From positions 1-64,000 of the forward strand of contig JADNRV010000130.1 of the NCBI GenBank assembly GCA_015499995.1: DNA of 64,000 nt. The letters are read 5' to 3'. Each line of letters begins with the position of its first letter. The first letter of the stretch is position 1. A model generated the notes under the pieces. The model made no database searches and had not been told where the DNA came from. It saw nothing but the letters and a program-made list of their open reading frames with translations. A program made the position numbers and the translations under genes. This document shows positions 23,348 through 35,722 of the stretch, piece by piece. This DNA comes from Flammula alnicola. Taxonomy: Eukaryota > Basidiomycota > Agaricomycetes > Agaricales > Strophariaceae.

Positions 23348-23755
23348 CTATGAAATCATTTCTTTGCCCTCCAACATATGCTTCAGATCATAGATGACCG
23401 ACACTTCGGACTGCTGGATTTCCGTCAAGCACAGTGGTTTAAAAATAATTTCATCATGTGCCCAGTCAGCATCATCTCTCCTCTTCCGCGACAAGCTTGC
23501 AAAAACTTCGGATACAAAATGCTTCCTTCTCTCTGGCATTGATCGCGCAACCCTTCCGCTCCAGTCACTCATGGCCCACCAACCACGTCCTAAGTTCTTC
23601 GAATGCTCGTCTCTGCATTGCTCCGAATTGTGCAGCCGTGTCTCCTTGATCATCCGGTACTTGGCTCCTTCATCGTGACCGTTGCGCATGATGCAACCAA
23701 TGACTACACGCTCCCCACACTTTTGTCCGGTGCCAAACCGGTCCGCTAGAATCAT
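23348..23755 (-). CDS. Hypothetical ORF, 135 aa, unsupported by homology
   Basis: An intronless minus-strand frame with an ATG at 23755, charged and without signal peptide or helix pattern (KNLGRGWWAMSDWSGRVARS, SLSRKRRDDADWAHDEIIF). I do not recognise it, and an overlapping plus-strand frame is also long. It lies in the 800-base gap between the CsbD-like gene and the GH12 gene and may be chance. Confidence 0.22.
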   Translation of the reverse strand: MILADRFGTGQKCGERVVIGCIMRNGHDEGAKYRMIKETRLHNSEQCRDEHSKNLGRGWWAMSDWSGRVARSMPERRKHFVSEVFASLSRKRRDDADWAHDEIIFKPLCLTEIQQSEVSVIYDLKHMLEGKEMIS

Positions 23756-23937
23756 TTAATTCCTCGCCCCACCTCGACCTGCCGACCGTGCATGAGGTAT
23801 GAAAAGACTATAATTCTAGTATCGTGGTCTACTCGGACGGCTAATATCTGGAAAAATGGCGACTCGTAACAACTATATATGAAGTCGTTGGTCGTACTCT
23901 CAAAGTACCTCAAGCATCGACTTCAGAAATAATTAAG

Positions 23938-25073
23938 ATGTTCTCTCCTACCAAATTCCTCGCCCTCGTCTGCCTCGTGCCCTTCGTTCTCGCAGCGCCC
24001 GTCAACGAACTAGAAAAGAGGCAAACCATCGACACCTCATCGCATTGCGGTACGCACTCTACGTCCATACCCCTCCACCCGAAATAACAAACATCTAAAT
24101 ACCTTCTATGTATATTCATGTCATCAGGCCAATGGGACACCGTCACCGCTGGCTCATACTCTCTGCTCCTCGATCAATGGGGAGCATCCGGCGCCTCCTC
24201 CGGGTCTGACTGTGCCCAACTCACCTCCTTGAGCGGCACCACAATCGCCTGGAAGACAACGTGGAATTGGGTCGGCGGCAATGGCGTGAAGAGCTTCACC
24301 AACATGCAACTTAACAGCGGCTTGAACAAGCAACTCTCTGCTATCAAGAGTATCCCCGTACGTGTTATGGCAAATAATAAGTGATGATGCCTCTGATGCT
24401 AATGCCCTCTCTGTTATTATTCATGTGTGCCATAAATTCATAGGCTACCTGGACATGGTCACAGTCCACATCTGGGACGATCGTCGCAGACGTTGCGTAT
24501 GACCTGTTTACTTCGACTACTTCCGGAGGCAACAACGTCAACGAAATTATGATCTGGCTCGCCAACATCAACGCAGGACCGATCTCAGCCCAATACAACT
24601 CTGACGGCACCCCGAAGCCCGTCGCAAGTAATATATCTCTCGCCGGCCATACATGGTAAGTAGTAATCGAAATCAATCACGGTGCCTATTCTATTCGATG
24701 CGACATTAAACTTAATGTAAAAAGGAACCTCTACTCTGGCTCGAACGGGTCGAACAACGTGTTCTCATTCCTTCCAACCGGCGGCGCTACCATCACGAGC
24801 TTCAGTGGAGATCTGAATACATTCCTCAAGGTTTGTGCCTCAGGACAGTACAAGCATAACTCTGATATTAATATGTGCTATTTTTCCTACAGTATTTGAC
24901 GGCAAACCAGGGCGTTAGCACTTCTCAATTCTTGACAACTGCCCAAGGAGGAACTGAAGCCACTTCAGGATCCGCCACTTTAACTACGTGAGCTTCCTGT
25001 GTTATTCTTTGCCAAAATGATATTTATTAATTCATCCGTTTGCAGATCAGCGTACAGCTTGGTTATCAACTAA
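23938..25073 (+). CDS. Secreted glycoside hydrolase family 12 endoglucanase / xyloglucanase
   Basis: Exons 23938-24049, 24128-24357, 24444-24655, 24725-24830, 24893-24987 and 25046-25073 give about 260 aa. Residues 1-20 ([20 protein letters not shown]) are a signal peptide, and LEKR just after it is a Kex2-type site. The mature protein has the GH12 beta-jelly-roll landmarks: TTWNWVGG, the nucleophile Glu in [30 protein letters not shown] and [15 protein letters not shown]. The second catalytic Glu lies in [10 protein letters not shown] near the C-terminus. GH12 enzymes cut beta-1,4-glucan or xyloglucan internally; which of the two cannot be told here. There is no cellulose-binding module. It would act outside the cell on plant wall material. 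Confidence 0.9.
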
Positions 25074-25142
25074 TTTGCCTGGCCGTCGCAGAAATATGTA
25101 ACTACGTTGTTTCGTATATACTGATACTGTATAGTTAACTCT

Positions 25143-25968
25143 TTACTGGGGGTTTTCCACTTGCATCCATCCTCTGAATGCGTCAAAATACCGTGCCCAC
25201 CGACCTCCATGCCACGAAGATATTTTGACCCAAGCGTCGTCCGGACTAACGCACTTGATATATATCAAACATCCGCAAAGCGCCAAGTCCGCAAATCTAA
25301 CCCGCTCTCCCATAACGAACTGTCCCTTCCCATTTTTATCCATAGCATCGCCGAGCAACTTGAAAAGCTGCTCTAGCTCTTTCCATACCTTGTCGCGCTC
25401 AGCACCTCGTTTCTCGATATCCTCGAATGGTTTTCCGAAGCGAGCCTCCATTCTCTGTCGGAGATCAGCCCTGTCCCCCTCAATCTTGGCAGCTAAGTGA
25501 CCCATGGCGACTACCCCCAGCGCCACGCCCAAAATCTGCGCGACGGGGAATTGAATGAAGAGAACCTGCAGAGCCTGCGTTCCGGGTGGGAAGAGGTCGC
25601 AATTAGGCGGTGGTGGATAGGTTTTCTCCAGGTACTCGATAATGGGGATAGAGTCGGACAGGACGACGGCGCGCGTGGGATCTGTACGGTCAATGATCGC
25701 TGGGAGGGTGTAATGCGGTTGTCCGTTGGGCTTGACGGCGGTAGGAGCTATACCGAGTGATTTGCACGTTGCTTCGATCTCTACGGTAGGCACCCATCGC
25801 ACCCGGAACTGGAGCTTCTTGTAGTTGAGCGCCAACCTATTTATTAGTTCGTCAAAGAGGCTGGGTATAAGAACTGAAGCTTCCAACTTGCCTCACTTTC
25901 CAGGTATTGGGAGATATGGGGAGAGGCAGCGGGCTCGAGATATCAAGTAGCAGGATGTCGGTGGGCAT
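25143..25968 (-). CDS. Fungal glutathione S-transferase (GSTFuA-like)
   Basis: Two exons on the minus strand (25892-25968, then 25143-25836) give about 256 aa. The thioredoxin-like N-domain reads SPNTWKVRLALNYKKLQFRV, followed by the cis-Pro loop HYTLPAIID and SDSIPIIEYLE for glutathione binding. A helical C-domain follows with RVRFADLALCGCLIYI. The SPNTWK start and RWVPTVEIEATCKSLGIAPT stretch recall the GSTFuA class, which is expanded in wood-decay fungi and linked to detoxifying plant extractives; that class call is from memory. Joining the exons needs an AG|GCAAGT donor, so the intron is GC-AG. The frame is otherwise intact. It is a cytosolic enzyme. Confidence 0.84.
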
Positions 25969-28900
25969 TGTGGATTGAAGTTCACTCAGAAAAGGGGTCG
26001 AAATGCAGTGTGGCTGCATTATATAATTTGCTCATCGCGAGCTTTAGTGAGCCCCGTAAATTCCGGGATGTTGGATTAAATGGATTATGAGATCCATGAG
26101 GATCGGGCTTCTGATAAGGCGAAAGGGTCGAATTCAGTTAAGAAAAACTGAGAAATGAGTTCAAACTTCACGAGGATCAACGGAATCAGTTCCAGAAAGA
26201 TCCGGACAGTAGTCCATGGATATCTCCAGATATTTTGGAAGATGAACTCACAAGAATAGCGAAAAGTAGGCAGGAGAGTCGAGGTGAGGTGGATTTTTCC
26301 CCGAAGCCCGATCTGGGTTTGCAAGACTCCGAGGAGCAAGAGGGCTTCTTTTACCAACCTTTCCCCACCTCTGTCAGGCGCACGAAGATAGCAGTTTAAT
26401 CCCGCATTAACCAATTCGCTTTGACCCGCATGGAAAGACAAAAAAATTTCCGAGCGCTGAATAAACGACGAGGACAAGACAGGACAAGACGCGTTCAAGG
26501 AGCGCTACAATTGTATTTTATTGATCGCGTACACCGGCCCTCACCGGCCCGCCATCACAGCCGCGTGACAGAAGGTCATGTGTTTCGTAACAGCGCGCTG
26601 GTGACCACTTTTTCAATTTCAAATGGAGTCTCCTTTTTTCAATCATGTCAATGCCCTTGCAATGTACATCCTTGCTAATTTTTTTCATGCAAGATGACTG
26701 ACGACACTTCGTTCATCAAGCGGCCGGAAAACATATTGCATCGCTACATTTCTAGGACCTGAATTTCTGTGAGCCGCCTATGACCCCGTTTTACTTCTGA
26801 CCGCTTCTTTTTCGCAAGGCGACATCGGCACAGTCGATTTGAATCTTGTCAGTCTGCCTCCAGGCTATCTATTTGTGGCTTCCATTATCACTGCAAGCGC
26901 ATGCTACCGTTTGGGTGCCGGCTCTCACTGCCCACTGTATTTGGCACCAACGTACATGATCCCCAGTGCGTCACTTTCTGACTTGGACGGCCTGCCAATT
27001 ATAAGCTTGTCGCTTTGGCGTTTGCAAATTCAGCCATATGGAATTGAATATCCCTACCTATCATTTATCGTGCGCAGTCGACTCGGCGCTTTGACGTTGA
27101 TAGGAAGAGGGAGTTGTTCGCATGAGCGTGACAGCTTTTTGGCAATACGAACACGATGTTGAACTCGAATTGCCTTCTCAGTCTGCTACCGTAAAGAGCG
27201 GCCGCAATTACTCATATCAATGAAACAACTGCTAGACACCCAACACACAAGATTAGGCAGGAAGTGGAGTAAGCACATGTACGTTCCCCTGTCTATATTA
27301 AAACCTTACCGATGTTCTACAGGTTTGAATGATATGTCCAAGAGCTCTGTCTCTAATAGCAAAAAAGCACGGTCCGAATTTGTTCCATGGCCCGTAAGAA
27401 GTCCTTTACTTATTCTCTCGAAGCCCTGGCGTTCAATGAAAGACTATTTTTTTTTTATCTTTTTTTTTTTTTTTCAAAGAAAAGCAGAGAGTACGCAAAT
27501 CAAACACCATGAAACGAAGACTCCTGGCGAAACTTCCTGGAAAATATCAATTCTCTTCCTGCCCGCCTTCATTTATTCTGCTGTGAGGTCAGAACCAACT
27601 CCATAAGTCCTACGGCATTTTATGCGCTTTCAGCTCATTTATCATCATGGAGCTCAGCGAAACGGCGGGCATTGTCGAGGCTAATACTTACGTCCCAGTG
27701 CGTTGCTTCAACTCTTCGGTCGAACATACGTAAACACTTATGACTGGACCAGGCGACTTAAGGCTGCAGCAAGCCGCGACATTTTCACCCACGAAGGAAT
27801 TTCTGACGGACATTTCCAGTTTATTTTCGGAGATCAATCAAACGCCGAGAACGGGGGAATTGTAAGGTCTCCTGGTAACCAATACTACTCCCACACCGCT
27901 GCGTGGGCATCGACCTTTCGATAGCGGTCGGTGGCCAAAACGTGGTGCACTGCCCTTGTCAGAGTGCTTTAGTCGACTACTCAAGCGCTCACTCCTCATA
28001 GTCGCTCTCGAGATTTGCAGGCTCCTTTCCTTGCTCCACGGTCTCACACACCAATACAGTGGCGCATCATATGACTCGGTCCAGGGACATGATTGTAATG
28101 ATTTGATAGTGTATGTGCATGGCCTATATTTGCCCACTGTACTGTCTTTCTAATCCATCACATTTAGATATGTCGACCTCTGATGAGCATGAAAGCAAGT
28201 TGAAAACCCCGGACACCATATCAAAACAGGACGAAAATAATCTTAACAGCGGCGCCCGTTGCAAACAGCGAGGGGACCATGGGATGCAATAATGCCGTGT
28301 CGCTCGATTCCGAGAGACACAGCATATCCATGGACTGACATCACCGTTTTCCCAAGGCTGGGAATTTGGTTGGCAGTGGACTTTGGTGGACGCTCGGCCA
28401 ATCACACATCCGTCTGCGCGCGCTGATTGAATGTCTCTAAATGCCTATGAACATTATTAAATCAGTCTATCGACCCGCTCAAACGACCTTAAAGGGATTG
28501 TCTTTTTTCACGCTTGCCAGCCTAGAGTACAACATGGTACCATGGAAAGGCTGTGCAACCTCCGATACCGACGCACCGAACGGAAATTCTGACAATGTAA
28601 GAGCTCAAAAATTAGCGGGATTTAAGTGATTGCTTAGTTTCCTTGTCCCCTTTGAACACCAGATTGATATCGTTATTCGTTGTCGTTTTCCGCGACACGC
28701 TTCACCCTTGTCATACGAGAGAAAATCACTGTCTTTTCTTGGGTACCTCGTGTCTGCATCGCAGCCAAATAGAGAATGATGAGTGATTATTGACCCAAGC
28801 GGATTCTATAATTGACCCAACTTTGTACCAACGATCCGTCTTCTTGATGATTTGATAGATATGCCACTAGTCGACCATCACGAGGCTGCGCTGTTTACTC

Positions 28901-29060
28901 GACAAAGTTGGATAAGAACCTGAAAACTGTGTGTTTAACATCGCTTAGTTCCCAACTGCGCCTCCTTGTTGGCCCCGACCTCCTTAGGTGCTCCGCTTTC
29001 TGGAACCTCTGTCCCGCCTCTCATCGACCTTGCCTTGTCTGACTGGTGGTAGGATCGGCC
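25969..29060. other. 3.1 kb gene-poor stretch
   Basis: No supported gene. A frame at 26839-27162 (NLVSLPPGYLFVASIITASA) faintly resembles the start of a MAPEG protein but has no continuation. T-rich runs occur near 27,451-27,475. No terminal repeats or target duplications were found by eye. It may hold decayed genes or long regulatory DNA. Confidence 0.35.
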
Positions 29061-30359
29061 ATGGGCAACACCTTGGCGAGCGCTCAGCGCACAAACCAAG
29101 CTAATTTCGATGGGGTGATGTTAGCTGCACTGGCGTACGGTGAGAACGGACCACATGTTCCTCGATGGCTGGAAATTACTCATTTTCAGATCGTCCACCC
29201 AACAGGCGCCTTGATCATGCTTTATATTCAAATAACACAGGTGCTCCTGCGGCGTCCCAAGCGCGGTGGACGCAAATTCTGGATCATAATTATATACTCG
29301 ACGGTCCTCTTTCCGTTGACAACTTTCGCCTTCGCCGGGAAATTTAAATTCACTGAGGAGTTATATCTGGCGCTTCCCAATTTTCCTGACGGCCCTGAAG
29401 CCTATATGAAAGAACATGCTGAGGATTGGCCCAATCTAATGAGCCAAGTATGGTGCGTCTCCGCTCGTTCTCGAGGACTTATAACCAGATTAAAATATTG
29501 TCTTGAATTAGCACCACAATTGTACCTTGGTTCGGAGACCTGCTCATGGTAAACCTAACTTGAAAGAAAAGCAAGAAAAGAAGCTGACTGGATGATAGTT
29601 ATACCGGGTGATGGTCGTCTGGAATTATCAGTGGTGGCTACTCGTCCTTCCTGGCTCAATTTATTTGACTCGTGTCGGTAAGTACTGTAGCAAAGGGCTT
29701 GTCACCGTTAAGTTAATCCTTAAATTCATTCTAGGTTTATCTATCCCACTGCTCATTGTTCAAACACGTCCCGAGTCGGATCTGTCCCGTCATTACGACC
29801 TCTACGGGACGGTATTCTATTCTCTTTGCCTGAGTCTCAACATCACAACTACGACTCTCATCTGCGTGCGTCTTTATACGATGCGTCATAAGGCTGAGAG
29901 AGTCCTCGGTACCCTTCAGGCATCTCTATATAATTCCTCCATCACTATGTTCGTCGAAAGCGGCGCATTCTTTACAGTCTGGAGCCTCACCTATGTCATC
30001 TCGAGAGCAACGGGTAGCTGGGTAGGGGATATATTCCTGGAGCCTTATTCCTATATCATTGTGAGTCTTTTTGGTGTTGCCGCCTATCGCCCTGGAATGT
30101 CAGAATTAAACACCATTTTGTTCAGGCCCTTACAAGAATGCTGATTGTTCTACGGATGGCACAAGACCGGGCGTGGTCGAGGGAAATTATCACAGCGGCT
30201 GACGATGGTGTCCTCGACTGGCAGGTAACCTCAACTAACAGCGTCGCTCTCAACAACGCTTCTGAGCAGCCGGACGGGCAAGAAAATCTGCCCAAGAAAT
30301 TTAGAGACCTTGAAGATTCGTTTAGTAGCTCGAAGAGCACCTTAAGCCGAAAGGCCTAA
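29061..30359 (+). CDS. Basidiomycete multi-pass membrane protein, function unknown
   Basis: Exons 29061-29139, 29206-29452, 29512-29548, 29599-29677, 29735-30060 and 30126-30359 give about 333 aa. Hydrophobic segments fit about seven membrane passes: VMLAALAYGALIMLYIQITQ, FWIIIIYSTVLFPLTTFAFA, TTIVPWFGDLLMLYRVMVVW, WLLVLPGSIYL, SLCLSLNITTTTLICVRLY, SGAFFTVWSLTYVIS and a last one ending in SYIIALTRMLIVLRM. A cytosolic Ser-rich tail follows. Agaricomycete genomes hold many such proteins with the DxLLxYRxxVVW pattern; none has a settled function, and a receptor-like role is only a guess. An extra small exon upstream of the ATG cannot be excluded. Confidence 0.72.
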
Positions 30360-30480
30360 TATTGTAGTATCACATCGATTGTGCAAATATGGTTATATGA
30401 ACATCATCTAATTCAACTGTATCACAAATATCCATACTCTAGGGCATGCGAAACAAGAACATGTCAGGTAACATGGTTTA

Positions 30481-31142
30481 CTATCCCTTTCCAGGAGTTT
30501 GAAACTTTTTTGGCAGAAAGCATATTCCTCAACAACCACTTACCCTGCACCCCCTCAAGCTGTGCCAGAATATGCGGTTTTTTGTCTTCTATTCGACTAG
30601 ATAGTCTACTCCTTAGAAAGTTGACTATAGATGAAAGCGGAGCCTTCCCGGTGCTCAAAAGTCGAAGATATCAGGAGATTGAAAGTCATGTCACGACGTT
30701 GTCACATCAAATTCCTGCTGGTTTTCACCGCGGCTTGCCCTGATTCCCATGCAAAACGTCACCGCGTGTCACTCTTCAAATCGCAAAAACCACTATTTCT
30801 CAACTCCTGTAAGAAGGAGTCCACTTTAAAATATAGGGTTTTGGATATCACATCGCATCAGTGAGTAGAATGTTTTGCCCAAACCCCGAGGGAAATGAAG
30901 TGCAGGATCGGGCTGGATCTGAGCCAACATTCGTATACATTGACCTCTTTAACGTATTCAAAATCGCATTTTCTCAATTATGCGACTCAGCAACCTCAAA
31001 CTTCAAATTTTTTTGGATATTCATGATGGGATAGTGTATATGTATATATGTATGTAAGTCGTGGTGAAGGTAGCTTCAGAAATGCGGGAGAAAAACGACA
31101 TTTTCAAACTCCTGAAACTTTCAAACTCCTGGAAAGGGATAG
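30481..31142. mobile_element. TA-flanked MITE, MITE-2
   Basis: The left end CTATCCCTTTCCAGGAGTTT (24 bases identical in all) is matched exactly by the reverse complement of the right end, and both ends are bordered by TA (30479-30480 and 31143-31144). The 662-base body has no transposase and a second copy of the CAAACTCCTG motif just inside the right end. It starts 121 bases after the stop of the membrane protein gene, so it may supply that gene's 3' UTR or terminator region. Its ends are unrelated to those of the element at 4,051-4,486. Confidence 0.8.
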
Positions 31143-31911
31143 TACCTGCCATCCACTGCTCATCGGACGCATCATGATAGTGACCCCCCCGTGTGGATCC
31201 GACGTCTCCGCACCTGTAAACCAATTGATAGTTGAATCTCACGCATTACACCAACATTACATTGTGTCTATCACCAGGTCTGTACTACGATTATCTGACT
31301 AAGTATATCAAATCATAAATGTACTTGGTTGGTGGTATTTCGCTTGGGTAACTGCCCCAAAACTGCCTCATGGGGCATTCGTTCATCTTTTCTGGCCATC
31401 TCACACTGCTTCGACGTACAGTATACAGCCAGTGCTGCGAAACTGCTCTAGCAGAAATCATTGAGTTGTAAACTATGTATGTATTTCGGGAGATGTGACA
31501 TTTGGCATGAATGAGCATAAATGATGATGCATCGATGATGCGTGATGGTGCTATCCCAATGCTCAATGGTACGACACCATAAGTGTCCGGGCGCCACCCC
31601 AGGACACATATATAGTCGAATGCGTAGATCAATACGTTACAAGATAGAGTTAATACCTTAGCTAGAGTAGGAGTCCGACATAAGGCTCGGCCTCAACGGA
31701 CTATAAGTATATCATCCAATGTCGGCTCTACTCTCAATACTTATGATGCCTATCATTTAATAACAGCAGAGTCGCAGGAGGAGCGGTCACAACGCCAATG
31801 ACTTCAAGTTCAAGCTAATTGCGCGCGATGTATTCGCGTACGAAGGTTCTGCTCATCTTCAAATCGCGCTGACACCTATGGAGTAAATATAGCACTACGT
31901 GAGGAATAAAT
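31143..31911. other. Intergenic stretch
   Basis: No gene, repeat or splice-supported frame is evident. It separates MITE-2 from the 3' end of the minus-strand SDR gene. Confidence 0.4.
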
Positions 31912-33294
31912 TTAGGCCTGGAACCCTTGGCTTTCAAGATACTCCTCCGTAGTTTTCCATAGTGCATCCTGCAAGTCGACCTTCAATGCATTATCTGCAG
32001 CTTTCTTTATCTTCCCAACTGGTCCGAGGTAAACGCCTTTATACTTCTCCGCGTCCTGCCGAACCAGCGGAGATGCAGCTGCGAAGCATGAATTAAGGGC
32101 ACCGTCGTCAGGAGTCATCGCCAGTAACGAGATAACGAAATTAGCCAGCCTGGGAAATGGTAATCGACTGCCGGCAGATGTATGCACGAATCCTGGGTTC
32201 AAAGAAACGCAAATGATGCTGGATGATGCAAGCTTTCCCTGAAGGGCATTGGAAAAAAGAACATTCGCGAGTTTGGAAACACCTTACATAGATCGGTAGC
32301 ATTAGACGTGATGTTAGAGACATAAATATTCATTAACCCACAATATCGAGCAAAGAATGGAACGCGTGTTTTGGTCTGATGGTCTTTGAATGCTTCCAGA
32401 GAACCAAAGTCAATCTTGGGGTCCGCGGCAGCCAACATACGGTGACCATCGGACGAGACCTAGCAACAATGCTCTGAGTAAGACGATGCACAAACACGAA
32501 GATTTAGATCATGCAGCGTACTGTTACGATCCGAACATCAGAGCCCGGCTCCTCTGAGGTCTTCAGCAGAAATGGAAGCAGAGTCTTCGTGAACAGGAAT
32601 GTGCCAATTTGGCTTCACAGTGGTATTAATCACTGGACTTCCTTCTGGAGGTGGAACGCATGAAACTCACTTGACCATCATCATCTCCGTTATACCTGAG
32701 AATCATGATAGTCGTTTGTCTATCTTGAAGGAGAGCAACTAGGAAACTTACCATCTTGAACTGGTTCACCGGTATCCCATACACTGTTGAGCGGCCCAGA
32801 ATAAGAAAGGACACCCAAGTTTGAAAATCACTGGTCACTTGCCATGCAGCATTATTGACTGTTCAACAAACCGAGACCAAAAGTCAATTCTTTCCATTAA
32901 ATTCTGGCCACTATATGCATACCTAGAACATCGAGTCTATTCTCCTGCTGAAGAAATCCATCCGCTGATTGCTTTGCTAGTGCAGGCGTAGCGAGGTCGC
33001 AATGGAAATAAATGATTTTACCGGAGCCTATCCCCTCCTCCTTAAGCTGGGCGACAGCTTTCTTCCCTTTCTCTTCAGACCGAGACCCTAGGTAGACCTT
33101 GGCTCCTTTCCGCGCGAGATGCTTCGCGGTACCATAACCAATGCCCGTACTAAAATGAAGTAGGTCAATGCATTGGACCTAAACTTCGGAAATCTAACGT
33201 GGAAGAGTGCTTACTTGGCTCCTGTAACGATAATAACCTTTCCCGTCAAGTCGGCCAAGTCTCTGGCCGGGTCGAATTTCTGAGACCAGAACAT
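31912..33294 (-). CDS. Short-chain dehydrogenase/reductase, intact tandem copy A
   Basis: Exons on the minus strand: 33215-33294, 32923-33149, 32843-32858, 32752-32783, 32673-32697, 32522-32612, 32342-32459 and 31912-32282. They add up to 320 codons with every junction in phase. The Rossmann start reads GKVIIVTGANTGIGYGTAKH (TGxxxGIG loop), then YLGSRSEEKG for NADP binding, CDLATPAL, the NNAA motif and VRIVTVSSDGH with the catalytic Ser. FFARYCVSKLANVLF supplies YxxxK. It resembles the retinol-dehydrogenase/WW-oxidoreductase-like group of fungal SDRs; the substrate is unknown. The 16-base third exon ends ATG|GCAAGT, so the following intron is GC-AG, whereas copy B has GT there. It lies tail-side of an adenylate-forming reductase. 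Confidence 0.82.
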
Positions 33295-33801
33295 GCTCCT
33301 AGCGAAGAACTGTGGCTAGATCTAAACCAAGATCTACGGGAGAAAAAATCTTTACAAGAGGGCCTGTCAAACGATGTTTGGAATGAATAAGGGATGCCTT
33401 GGTTGGGAGGAAGGATACAGCTGGTAACTGCCGCTTATATAGGATTTTCACAAGTTATTTCCCCTCTGTTCCCAATTCCCAGAAGAAGTGAGCGTGTCGG
33501 GTCGCGCAATTTGTAAAAACGGCTGCCATAGTTTTCGATTCAGGTTTCGCTTTTGACACGGTTCCCTATGGGGATATGTAGGACATTGAGAGGTTGAAGC
33601 GATGAGTCAAGGATGAGTGTTGCTTAGGAAGATTGCAGAGCCGCAGCAGAGGAGAGGCCAGGCTGAGAAAGCACCCGGCTGCCGATTATGTGGTCATCAT
33701 TATGTAACCAGTTACTGGGATTGCTCTCTGCGTGGGCTTGAATTGTCAAGTATTCAATAGATTCCAATCTCTAGCGTTAACGGTCCACGTACGAACAAGG
33801 C

Positions 33802-35152
33802 TTAGTCTAACCCTTGGGTTTCCAAATACTGCTCCGTCGTTTTCCAGAGTCCCTCCTGCAACTCGATCCTCAGTGCATTATCCGTGGGTTTCGTTATTTT
33901 ACCAACAGGTTCCAAATACGTGCCTTTGTACTTCTCCTCCTGCTGCCTAACGATGGGAGATCCCGCAGCAAAGCACGAGGTGTGGGCACCGTCATCAGGC
34001 GTCATTGCCACCAGCGACAAGAGAAAGTTAACCAGCTTGTCATGGGAAAACGAAAACGAGTCGAGCCAGAGGTGTTCACAATTCCTGGATGGATGGACAG
34101 GCAGATGATATTGGAGGAAGAAAGGCGGCGCTGTAGGGCACTCGAAAAGAGTACATTTGCGAGTTTAGAGATGCCTTCGATGCAGAATGTCAAAAGCCAT
34201 CTTTATCAGAACAAAGCTAACTCACAGTATCGAGAGAAAAAAGGGACATGATCGTGTCCGTAACGGTTTTTGAATTCGTCCAGAGTACTGAAACTTATTT
34301 CTGAATTGACCGCGGCTGTCATTCCATGGCCATTAGAGGTAACCTAGGATCAACGACGCGAATTGTACGGCAATGCACAACTGCGAGAATTAGGACTCTG
34401 GCATACCGTCACAATACGGACATCAGAGTCCGGTTCTTCCGAAGTCTTGAGTAGAAGTGGGAGAAGAGGCATCGTGAACTGAAATGTGCCAATGTGGCTG
34501 AAGGAGGGGCTTCATGGGCTACGTTGTGATTTTGGAAATTTCACGGGCTTACTTGACCATCATCATTTCAGTGATACCTGGTGGTTGAGGGTAAAGTCGT
34601 TCTTGATAGGATAGCCGAGTGTGTGGACCTACCATCCGAGTCTTGAGCTGTCTTGTCAGTTGCATCCCACATACTAGCGGAATAAGTCAAGATGCACGTC
34701 ATGTTAGGGAGCGGTAGTTCCTTACCATGCGGGGTTGTTAACTGTTAAAAGACAGGTTGATTATAGAAAAATTGAAACCAGTTGGTGCATACCTAAGACG
34801 TCAAGCCTATTTTCGAGCTGCAGGAAGTCCTCCGCCGATTTCTTTGCCAACGCAGGCGTGGCAAGGTCGCAAGGAAGATAGATGACCTCCCCGGAGCCTA
34901 TCCCTTCCTCCTTAAGCTGCGCGACCGCTTTCTTCCCTTTCTCTTCAGACCGAGAGCCGACGTATATTTTCGCTCCTTTACGAGCCAGGTGTTTCGCGGT
35001 GCCATATCCGATGCCTGTACTAAATGGGCTGGTTAAGAACATTGACAACCGATGATACAGACATGTACTCACTTGGCTCCGGTGACGATGATGACCTTCC
35101 CTGATAGATCAGCCAGATTCGTGGTTGGTTCTTATTTCTGAGACCGGAACAT
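33802..35152 (-). pseudogene. Short-chain dehydrogenase, broken tandem copy B
   Basis: This is a head-to-tail duplicate of copy A with the same intron positions and highly similar protein (TGIGYGTAKHLARKGAKIYV, SRSEEKGKKAVAQLKEEGIG). It carries two lesions. In exon 1, MFRSQK is followed by TAA (35132-35134) where copy A has Phe-Asp. Near 34,030-34,050 the frame is lost: STRFRFP must be continued one base out of phase to reach DKLVNFLLSLVAMTPDDG. No downstream ATG in exon 1 could rescue the start. The remainder, including NNP in place of NNAA, is well conserved, so inactivation looks recent. Confidence 0.78.
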
Positions 35153-35722
35153 GCCCTTGCGAGAGGATTGCTGCTAAGATAAAAGGATCGCAGTTCCGAA
35201 AGATAGACAGATGATACAACGCAGTCGTGGGATGTGAAGGTATGGGAATACACCAAGTGAGCCTTTATAGTTGGAGCTCCCAGACGAAAATAGTACAAGC
35301 ATATTGCACTCCATGAGCTCTTCACGAGGGCTTCTGCGATCTGGCATTTGACACCGCAGGCGTAGATTGCTAGGCATAGAATAAATAAGAAGTCGTATGT
35401 CAGAGAATGTCAGATATCGAACCGTTGATGGCTTCAAATTATTGAGATTGAAACTTTTTGGATATCGTTGTCGATGAGTTGTCGATGAGTTGTTGAAGAT
35501 AAAAATGAAGCAATGTTTCGAAAGTCCGCCATGTGCATGATCACTTATAATATCTGCTGGTCCGTGTGCATGGCACAATATCCTCATTTACACAAAGGCT
35601 CCGCGTCATCTTCTCGAACCTGTTGACACGTATACATACAAAGCGTTGACAATCTACTGTACATACTGCAAAAACTAACGACAAAACTTCAAGAAACAAC
35701 TCCTCATCATCACACATAACAA
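35153..35722. other. Intergenic stretch
   Basis: About 570 bases between the promoter side of SDR copy B and the 3' end of the adenylate-forming reductase. It contains a tandem 13-base repeat (GTCGATGAGTT twice, near 35,470). No gene is supported. Confidence 0.4.

Noticed and set aside
26839..27162. MAPEG/microsomal GST gene
   Set aside because: Only a short N-terminal resemblance (LPPGYLFVA); no further helices, no RxxxN motif and no splice sites to continue it.
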